Assembly: GCF_002858865.1 (NCBI RefSeq)
Contig: NZ_PJRR01000003.1
Span: 1 to 61,324, forward strand
From: Caulobacter vibrioides
GTDB lineage: Bacteria; Pseudomonadota; Alphaproteobacteria; Caulobacterales; Caulobacteraceae
Reading direction: 5' to 3'
DNA length: 61,324 nucleotides
The notes under the pieces are model-generated. The model was not told the DNA's origin. It was given only the letters and a program-made list of their open reading frames with translations, and made no database searches. Each line of letters starts with the position of its first letter. The stretch's first letter is position 1. Made by a program: the position numbers and the translations under genes. Shown here piece after piece: positions 55,560 through 61,324 of this stretch.

Positions 55560-56906
55560 TCATTGCGTGCTTTGCGGCATCAGCAGGTTGATCTGGAAGT
55601 GATGCTGGCCATCCCTCAACCAGTTGGTGACCTCGGCGGCTGGGATCGCGTCTTGCGGCAGCTTGGTTGGGTCGAAGCCTGCAGGCGGGGCGCGGCCGTT
55701 CAGAAGCACTGTGGTGTTATCGCCCAAGCGACCACGGATCGTGACGCCCCCGCGATAGATCACCGACTTCCCGCTCGGAACGGTCATGCGATCATCGGCC
55801 AGCTTGGCGTCCTTCAGCTGAATGATATCGGCCATGATCGTGATGGTCTGACTCGGATCGGTCGTGCTGATCCGCGATTGGCTGCGGTTCGGCGCAGGGC
55901 CCCCCTGCTGCGCCAGGGCGATCGACCCCGCGCCGGTGGCGGCGACGACGAGGGCGGTCGTCGCACCCAGAAGGGCCTTGCGACCCCAGCCGGCGGCGGG
56001 GTGCGGATCGGTGATGGCTTTCAGGCGCATGGCGGTGGGTTTCCTTCCTTTGCCGGTGAAGGCGGGGTGCAGGGTTGGAGCGGCGTGGGCGCGCAGCACC
56101 GCGATCAGGCTCTCAGCGTAGCCGCGACGGACTTCGGGCGTTGCGCCGGTCAGGGCCAAGGCGTCGCAGAGTTCCTCGCGGGCGGCGGCGGCTCGGGCGC
56201 GCAGCATGGCGAACGGCGGGACCATCCAGAACAGGCCGCCCACCAGGTGCTCGAACAGCAGCCGCCAGTTGTCGCCGCGCTTCAGGTGGCCCAACTCGTG
56301 GGCGCAGATCGGAACCAGCCGCTCAATCGGCAGGCGCTCGACCAGGTCGTGGGGCAGCAGGATGACCGGCCTCGTCAGGCCCGCCAGCAGCGGCTGGTCG
56401 ATCCGATCGCTGATCCGCACCTCGGGGTGGCCCGTGTCCAGGCGGCGGGCGGCCGCGCCAACGGCCAGGGCCAGGTCCTTTTCGGCGGGCCGGGCGTCAT
56501 GGACGATGCGCGCCAGCCTGGCCCGGCCGATCACCTGCTGGACGGTCGCGACCGCCAGGCCGCCGGCGGCGCCCAGGATCAGCAGGGCGGCGGCGGTCTC
56601 GACCGTGTTGAGGCTGGATGCGATGCGGGCGGTTGCGTCGTTCACAACGGCGCCGGCGGTGGCGGCCGCCTTTGTGCTGGCGACCACACTATAGACCGGC
56701 GTCGTAGCCTCTTCTGGCAGCAGCGAGATGCCCGTCATCAGGCCCAGCAGCGCTGGCGGCAGGGCCACAGCGCGGTTCCAGGCCGCGGTGCGCAGGGCCG
56801 GGTCGTCGGTCAGGCGATCGGCGGCCTTGCCCAGCAGCCAGCCCAGACCGCTGGCGGGCCAGGCGGCGACGAGGCCGAGGGCGGCGGATGCGAAAAGCGG
56901 ATGCAT
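55560..56906 (-). CDS. M56-family metallopeptidase, BlaR1/MecR1-like
   Basis: This 448-residue membrane protein has about four transmembrane segments around a cytoplasmic zinc-protease site CAHELGHLKRGD (HExxH with downstream glutamate E in REELCDAL). A further membrane helix at about residues 315-330 leads to a C-terminal domain ending LRDGQHHFQINLLMPQ. BlaR1 proteins sense beta-lactams through a C-terminal penicillin-binding domain; that domain is not evident here, so the signal may differ. The ATG shares its A with the blaI stop (TGATG). Confidence 0.88.
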   Translation of the reverse strand: MHPLFASAALGLVAAWPASGLGWLLGKAADRLTDDPALRTAAWNRAVALPPALLGLMTGISLLPEEATTPVYSVVASTKAAATAGAVVNDATARIASSLNTVETAAALLILGAAGGLAVATVQQVIGRARLARIVHDARPAEKDLALAVGAAARRLDTGHPEVRISDRIDQPLLAGLTRPVILLPHDLVERLPIERLVPICAHELGHLKRGDNWRLLFEHLVGGLFWMVPPFAMLRARAAAAREELCDALALTGATPEVRRGYAESLIAVLRAHAAPTLHPAFTGKGRKPTAMRLKAITDPHPAAGWGRKALLGATTALVVAATGAGSIALAQQGGPAPNRSQSRISTTDPSQTITIMADIIQLKDAKLADDRMTVPSGKSVIYRGGVTIRGRLGDNTTVLLNGRAPPAGFDPTKLPQDAIPAAEVTNWLRDGQHHFQINLLMPQSTQ

Positions 56907-57286
56907 CACTTAGCCTCTCCATCGACGGGCGACTTGGCGTTCAGCAGCGCCTCCAGTTCCTGGATCTCGGTCTCCGACAGGATTTGGCTGCCTGAGAAGG
57001 CCGAGGCGGGGAGGCGGCCGTCAATCTCGAGCAGGCCGCGCAGACGATTCAGCACGCCGCCGATCACATCGACCTTGGCCTTCTTGGCCTCATAGACCGC
57101 CAGGCCGTGCACGGCGCGACGGATCAGCAGCCCCTTGGCCACCATCCGCTCCAGCACGGTGCGGGTCGTCGAGGCGCTCCAGCCTAGCTCGGGCTCGATC
57201 AGGCCTTGCGCCTCGCGAGCGCTCATCGCGCCGCCGCGCCAGAACGCCTTGAGCACTTCCAGTTCCAGGTCGGAGGGGTCGGTCAT
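56906..57286 (-). CDS. BlaI/MecI/CopY-family repressor
   Basis: This 126-residue winged-helix repressor has the Penicillinase_R pattern ELEVLKAFWRGGAMSAREAQGL, then ASTTRTVLERMVAKGLLIRR and a C-terminal dimer helix with SETEIQELEALLNAK. In the family it is cleaved by its M56 partner to derepress. It precedes and overlaps that partner. An operator-like site lies upstream of its start. Confidence 0.92.
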   Translation of the reverse strand: MTDPSDLELEVLKAFWRGGAMSAREAQGLIEPELGWSASTTRTVLERMVAKGLLIRRAVHGLAVYEAKKAKVDVIGGVLNRLRGLLEIDGRLPASAFSGSQILSETEIQELEALLNAKSPVDGEAK

Positions 57287-57311
57287 GCGGTGCTGCTCAC
57301 TGATCTATGTC

Positions 57312-57331
57312 GCGTATACGCTACAAATGTA
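57312..57331 (-). promoter_or_regulatory. Operator-like site for the BlaI repressor
   Basis: A perfect palindrome GCGTATACGC (57312-57321) abuts TACAAATGTA (57322-57331), which has the TACA-N2-TGTA pattern recognised by BlaI/MecI repressors. It lies 26-45 bases upstream of the repressor start, so autoregulation is likely. Confidence 0.65.
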
Positions 57332-57390
57332 ACGAGTGCGCGTCAAGCGTCACGATCTGTGTGGGGAGGGCTTGCGCCCTCGGCCATTCA

Positions 57391-57414
57391 ATAGCTAGCT
57401 ATATAGCGCGCTAT
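57391..57414 (+). promoter_or_regulatory. Two abutting perfect palindromes before the MarR-GNAT gene
   Basis: ATAGCTAGCTAT (57391-57402) and ATAGCGCGCTAT (57403-57414) are perfect 12-bp palindromes placed back to back, 17 bases before the start codon. They occupy the expected promoter/leader of the MarR-GNAT gene and are probably its autoregulatory operator. Confidence 0.7.
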
Positions 57415-57431
57415 GAAATGGAGCGGGGGCG

Positions 57432-58391
57432 ATGGACGTGGATCTTCTGGCCGGTCTGGGTGTCGGCTTCCTGGGCAGCCGCTTGAAGCGCTTGGCCGAG
57501 CGAATGCAGGCCGACGCCGCCGAGGTGGCGCGGTCTTTGGAGCTGCCGGTGCAGCCGGCGCAGATGCCGCTGCTGATGGCGATCCGGATGCATGAGCCGA
57601 TTTCGGTGGGCGAGCTGGCCGAACGGCTGCAGCTGGCCCAGCCGACCGTCACCCGCGCGCTGGGCCCCTTGGAGCGCGACGGCTTGGTCGAGGCGCGCCG
57701 CGCGCCGGGCGATCAGCGCACCAAGCGCCTGGTCTTCACCGACAAGGGCAGGGCGCTGATGGCGCGGATACAGACCGAGCTCCTGCCGCGCATCGAGCCC
57801 GCGGCCGCGCAGCTGTTGGCGGGCCTGAGCGGCGACTTCATGCTGGGCCTGTCGCAGGTGGAGGCGCGGTTGACCGAGCAGTCCTTGCTGAGCCGCGCCG
57901 ATACGGCGGGCCGCCCCCTGGTCTGGGCGCGCGACTTCTCCGACGATCTGGCGGAAGCCTTCTACCGGATCAACGCCGAGTGGATTCAGGAGATGTTCGC
58001 CCTGGAGGAAAACGACATCGCCTTGCTGTCAAAGCCGCGCGAACTGATCCTCGACAAGGGCGGGGTGGTGCTGTTCGCCGAGGCGGCGGATCTTGGCGTC
58101 GTCGGAACCTGCGCCCTGATGGTGTCCAAGGACGGCTGGGTCGAGCTGACCAAGATGGGCGTGCTCAAGAGCGCGCGCGGACTAAAGGCGGGCGAGTTCC
58201 TGCTGGCCAAGACCCTGGAGCGGGCCAAAAGCCTGGGGATGGACAAGATCTATCTGCTGACCAACCGCAAGTGCGAAGCCGCCATCCACCTCTACGAGAA
58301 GCTGGGGTTCGTCCACGACGAGACGATCATGCGGAAATTCGGGGCGCGCTATCAACGCTGTGATGTGGCGATGTCGTACCGGCCGCGATGA
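57432..58391 (+). CDS. MarR-GNAT fusion: regulator and acetyltransferase
   Basis: This 319-residue protein has a MarR winged helix at about residues 40-140 (PISVGELAERLQLAQPTVTRALGPLERDGLVEARRAPGDQRTKR) and a GNAT acetyltransferase domain at about 155-315 (LELTK-type strands; ARGLKAGEFLLAKTLERAKSLG; NRKCEAAIHLYEKLGF). It may both bind DNA and acetylate a small molecule or protein. The start is ATG 57432 after GAGCGGGGGCG. Its last 65 bases are antisense to the EAL gene. Confidence 0.9.
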   Translation: MDVDLLAGLGVGFLGSRLKRLAERMQADAAEVARSLELPVQPAQMPLLMAIRMHEPISVGELAERLQLAQPTVTRALGPLERDGLVEARRAPGDQRTKRLVFTDKGRALMARIQTELLPRIEPAAAQLLAGLSGDFMLGLSQVEARLTEQSLLSRADTAGRPLVWARDFSDDLAEAFYRINAEWIQEMFALEENDIALLSKPRELILDKGGVVLFAEAADLGVVGTCALMVSKDGWVELTKMGVLKSARGLKAGEFLLAKTLERAKSLGMDKIYLLTNRKCEAAIHLYEKLGFVHDETIMRKFGARYQRCDVAMSYRPR

Positions 58392-59136
58392 TCGCGCCCA
58401 CGTCCGGCGCCGCCAGGCCCTCGAACACCGGCTTTGCGATCACGTAGCCCTGGACGTAGTCGACGCCCAGATCACAAAGCGCCGAGAGCTCATCCATCGT
58501 CTCGACGCCTTCGCAGACCGCGAGGATCTCCAGTTCGGTGAGCATCCTCAGGAGGTTCGAGACGATCACCCGCTTGCCGCGATCGCTGTCGATGTCGCGG
58601 ATCAGGTCCATGTCGAGCTTGACGATGTCCGGCTGATACTTGGCGAGCAGGTTAAGGCCCGCATAGCCCGCGCCGAAATCGTCGATGGCGGTCTTGAAGC
58701 CCATGGCGCGGTAGGTGCGCAGGATGTTGAGCACATGCTGGATATCCAGCTGCTCGTTCTCGGTGAATTCGAAGATCAGGCGGTTGAGCGGAAAGCCTGT
58801 CCGCATGGCGGTCGCCAGCGTCAGGCGAATGCAGGCGCGGGGCTCATAGACCGCGTTCGGCATGAAGTTGATCGACAGGTTCGCGCCGCCTTGGGGAAGG
58901 TCCAGCGCGGTGGCCAGCTCGATGGCCTTCACGCGGCACTGCTGGTCGAAGACATAGCGGTTCTGGTCCGAAATCGTCGACAGGACCGTGCCCGCGCCCT
59001 GACCCTCGGCGCCGCGCGCCAGGGCTTCATGCGCGAAGACCTCGCCTGACGACAGTTTGACGATCGGCTGAAAGGCCATCGAGAAGGGCGTCTCGAAGTC
59101 CTGGCCATCCCGGCAGCCGCTGCAAGCCTTAGACAT
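58327..59136 (-). CDS. EAL-domain cyclic-di-GMP phosphodiesterase
   Basis: This 269-residue single EAL domain has FAHEALARG (EAL), NLSINFMPN, FEFTENEQLD, the metal motif DDFGAGYAGLNLL (one Thr to Ala change from DDFGTG), KLDMDLIRDID, CEGVETMDEL and VDYVQGY. The catalytic residues appear intact, so it likely degrades c-di-GMP. A Cys-rich head (KACSGCRDGQDF) precedes the domain and could bind metal. ATG 59136 is preferred because GGGGA sits at normal spacing. Confidence 0.9.
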   Translation of the reverse strand: MSKACSGCRDGQDFETPFSMAFQPIVKLSSGEVFAHEALARGAEGQGAGTVLSTISDQNRYVFDQQCRVKAIELATALDLPQGGANLSINFMPNAVYEPRACIRLTLATAMRTGFPLNRLIFEFTENEQLDIQHVLNILRTYRAMGFKTAIDDFGAGYAGLNLLAKYQPDIVKLDMDLIRDIDSDRGKRVIVSNLLRMLTELEILAVCEGVETMDELSALCDLGVDYVQGYVIAKPVFEGLAAPDVGAIIAAGTTSPHHSVDSAPRISA

Positions 59137-59247
59137 GGTCATTCCCCGAACCTGGACGAGACACCAGGGATCGTCGCGAAAGATGAAGCGAGGCTTAGCT
59201 CGCCTGCGATAACCTGCCGCGCCCGCAACGCCCGCCTCCAAACGCGC

Positions 59248-59281
59248 CGACGCCGGCGCGGGACAGCCCGCGCCGGCGTCG
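59248..59281. terminator. Perfect 15-bp hairpin downstream of the last TonB receptor
   Basis: CGACGCCGGCGCGGG (59248-59262), loop ACAG, and its exact complement (59267-59281). There is no T-run on either strand, so it is more a stable RNA hairpin (possible 3'-end protector of the receptor mRNA) than a classical terminator. Confidence 0.6.
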
Positions 59282-59336
59282 TAGAAAGGCTGCGGCCGAG
59301 ACGCGTGAGCGTCCCGACCGCCGTCTTGAGGTCGTC

Positions 59337-61324
59337 TTAGAAGCTGTAGCGCAGCGTCGCCGAAGCGGTCCGGCCCAGATAGGTGCGGCCAAGCACGACG
59401 CCGGTGGCCGGGATCGCGGCCTGCTCGGAGTCGCTCAGGGCCAGCTGGTTGAACACGTTGTTGACGTTCAGCATCAGCTGCACGTTCTCCATCGGACGAA
59501 CCTGCACGAAGGCGTTGACGAGCTTGTAGCCCGGCAGCTTCAGCTGGTTGGTGTCCTGCGCGTAGCTGCTGGTGGTGCCGATGACGTTGAAGCCCACCGT
59601 GGCGTTCTTCAGCTCGACCTGCGGCGTCACCGAGTAGATGAAGTCGGCCTGGTGGCGCGGCTTGTTGCCGACGAGCACGGGACGCTGGGCGTCGCTGGTG
59701 ATCTTGGCGTCGGTGTAGGTCGCGCCGGCGGTCACGCTGAACGGACCCCTGCGAACAGCCGCTTCCAGTTCGACGCCCTTGGCCTCGTAGCCGCGAACGA
59801 TGTTCAGGACCTGAGCCGAGCCGTCGGCGCCGCTCACGATCTGGGTGTTGCGTTCGCCGGTCTTGGCCGAGAAGCCCGTGACGTTGAAGGTCACGCCCGA
59901 GATCCGGTACTTCAGGCCCAGCTCGGCCTGCTTGACGGTGTCGTAGGCGCTCTCGTCGTCCACCAGCTTGCCGGTGTTGTAGTTGACCGCCGGCGTGAAC
60001 AGGATCTTGTCGGCCGAGGCGCGGCCGCCGCGGCTGTAGCGGGCGAAGACGGCCAGTTGCTCGGCGACGCGGTAGTTCACGCCCGTCGAGTAGCTGAGGT
60101 AGTTGTAGTCGTAGTCGACATGGCCCGGCTGGCCGAGGGGCAGCACCGACACCTTCGTCTCGGCCGTCGAGATGACGCCGTCACGGTTCATGTCAAAGGA
60201 CGCCATACCCACACGACCGCCGCCCAGTTCGGCGCCGTAGAGCGTGCCGCGAACCTTGCCGAAGTCGTAGCGCAGGCTGCCGCCCACGGCGATCTTGCCG
60301 ATGTGGTAGTTGACCGACGCATAGGGCGCGTTGACGCCGTAGTTCATGTCGTAGCTGCGGCGGAAGGCGTTGCCGAGGCCGTAGGAGCTGTAACCGTCCT
60401 GCGTGAACGGGACGCCAGCGGCCGTCCTGGTGTTGATCAGCGTCGACTGGCCGTCGCCCGCGACGCTGGCCAGAACGGTCAGGAACTTCAGGTCCGTCGC
60501 ATAGTCCTGGGACGCTGAGTAGAGGCCGGCGGTCGTGGTCAGGGAGCCGCCGTTGATGTCCCAGACGCGGCTGGCGCGGATGTCATTGGTGACGTTGTTC
60601 AGGCTCTTGATCTTGGTGTCGAGCTGCAACGAGGTGGTCAGCAGGCCGTTACCGTTCAGGGTCGCCGGGCTGGTGATGGCCTGGCCGGCTTGAGGGCCGG
60701 TGGCGAAGCTCAGCGTGGCTCCGACGCCGCCATTGCCGATGGCGAGAAGGGGCGCCGGGGCGACGGCGATCGGACGAATAGCTTGGGTGCCGCCGCCGAC
60801 GTCCGAAAAGCGGAACTTCTCCGTGATCGTCCAGCCGTTCACTTCGAACTGGGCGTCCAGGCCCACCGACTTGACCACCGCGTGTTGGCCGCCGCGCAGA
60901 TCCTCTTGGGCGAGGTTGTTGTTTTGGTCCAGCCGGATGACGTTGCTGACATAGGGCGACAGCAGCAAGTCGGTCTTGATGTCGAAGTTGGTCGGGCTGG
61001 TGAAGGTCGGATCGGCGTTCGTGCCGGTGACCCGGATCGGGATGAAGGTGTAGGCGGGCGTGCGATCGTTCAGATACTTACCGTAGACGCGCACATAGCC
61101 GTTGCTGAACGTCTTGGTGAGGTTGGCCTTGATCTGGCCGCCCTTGTAGGCGGTGTAGCCGACGTCGCGCGGGCCTTCGCCCTGGCGATAGAAGCCGCCG
61201 ACATGGAAGCGCAGCGTGTCGCTGATCTTGCCGCCGTAGTCGGCGTCGAGGCGCTTTTCGCCGTAGTTCAGGCCGTAGGTCCCCTGGACCGCGCCACCCT
61301 CGGTGTCGCCGGTCTTGGAGATCA
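59337..61324 (-). CDS. TonB-dependent receptor, C-terminal part (5' end beyond window)
   Basis: The coding frame is open to the right edge; the visible 662 residues are mid-to-late plug and barrel. Features are GGFYRQGEGPRDVGYTAYKGGQ near the edge, a long series of beta-strands, the typical LPGYKLVNAFVQVRPMENVQL, LNVNNVFNQLALSDSE, and the end YLGRTASATLRYSF. The N-terminal signal, TonB box and most of the plug are missing only because the window stops. The ligand is unknown. Confidence 0.93.
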   Translation of the reverse strand, partial: ISKTGDTEGGAVQGTYGLNYGEKRLDADYGGKISDTLRFHVGGFYRQGEGPRDVGYTAYKGGQIKANLTKTFSNGYVRVYGKYLNDRTPAYTFIPIRVTGTNADPTFTSPTNFDIKTDLLLSPYVSNVIRLDQNNNLAQEDLRGGQHAVVKSVGLDAQFEVNGWTITEKFRFSDVGGGTQAIRPIAVAPAPLLAIGNGGVGATLSFATGPQAGQAITSPATLNGNGLLTTSLQLDTKIKSLNNVTNDIRASRVWDINGGSLTTTAGLYSASQDYATDLKFLTVLASVAGDGQSTLINTRTAAGVPFTQDGYSSYGLGNAFRRSYDMNYGVNAPYASVNYHIGKIAVGGSLRYDFGKVRGTLYGAELGGGRVGMASFDMNRDGVISTAETKVSVLPLGQPGHVDYDYNYLSYSTGVNYRVAEQLAVFARYSRGGRASADKILFTPAVNYNTGKLVDDESAYDTVKQAELGLKYRISGVTFNVTGFSAKTGERNTQIVSGADGSAQVLNIVRGYEAKGVELEAAVRRGPFSVTAGATYTDAKITSDAQRPVLVGNKPRHQADFIYSVTPQVELKNATVGFNVIGTTSSYAQDTNQLKLPGYKLVNAFVQVRPMENVQLMLNVNNVFNQLALSDSEQAAIPATGVVLGRTYLGRTASATLRYSF

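Overview
The window (about 61 kb, roughly 65-70 % G+C) reads as chromosome of an alphaproteobacterium of the Caulobacter type. The basis is the high G+C, GTG/TTG starts, three large TonB-dependent receptors, many PAS/HWE and hybrid histidine kinases, PilZ and EAL domain proteins, and the close similarity of the housekeeping genes to Caulobacteraceae. No plasmid, prophage, rRNA operon, IS element or CRISPR array is visible.

Layout. 1-0.3 kb: 3' end of tuf with a strong terminator. 0.4-7.1 kb: a membrane HisKA_2 sensor kinase facing a tripartite RND efflux operon (outer-membrane factor, adaptor, pump; both junctions overlap). 7.7-16.7 kb: a TonB receptor, a protein with an internal duplication, a regulator made of two fused TetR modules, a hybrid kinase and a class C beta-lactamase/esterase. 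17-22.5 kb: the fatty-acid oxidation alpha subunit and an acyl-CoA ligase separated by a 100-bp palindromic repeat, then a DegT-fold protein without the catalytic lysine. 22.5-26 kb: hicAB toxin-antitoxin, PadR plus a membrane protein, corA and an adenine-deaminase-type enzyme. 26.1-27.3 kb: a lower-G+C two-gene cassette, RusA-like nuclease plus a PD-(D/E)XK-HEPN fusion. This is the best candidate for an undescribed (defence-like) system. 27.4-38.4 kb: amidohydrolase, pirin, Lrp regulator divergent from a fused indolepyruvate:ferredoxin oxidoreductase, SDR, LhgO-like oxidase, glycosyltransferase, tRNA-Met(CAT), GDPD. 38.5-46.2 kb: PAS-HWE kinase, Lrp regulator divergent from methionine gamma-lyase, a glucokinase-like protein, PilZ, XRE, DUF962/Mpo1, and a CBS-HATPase-REC protein whose H-box has no histidine. 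46.4-55.5 kb: TonB receptor, queC-queE-queD (QueD carries Tyr at the usual catalytic Cys position), cupin, small lipoprotein, response regulator, aroC, pectate lyase. 55.5-61.3 kb: BlaI/M56 (BlaR1-like) pair with an operator-like site, a MarR-GNAT fusion behind two abutting perfect palindromes, an EAL phosphodiesterase overlapping it tail to tail, and a TonB receptor that runs off the right edge.

Functional themes are nutrient import (TonB receptors, pectate lyase), fatty-acid and amino-acid catabolism under local Lrp-type control, envelope and antibiotic stress (RND, BlaI/M56, beta-lactamase), 7-deazaguanine biosynthesis, and signal transduction. Palindromic intergenic repeats of two families (19.2 kb; 29.4 and 54.0 kb) punctuate gene junctions. 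All functional calls come from reading motifs by eye; no database search was run.
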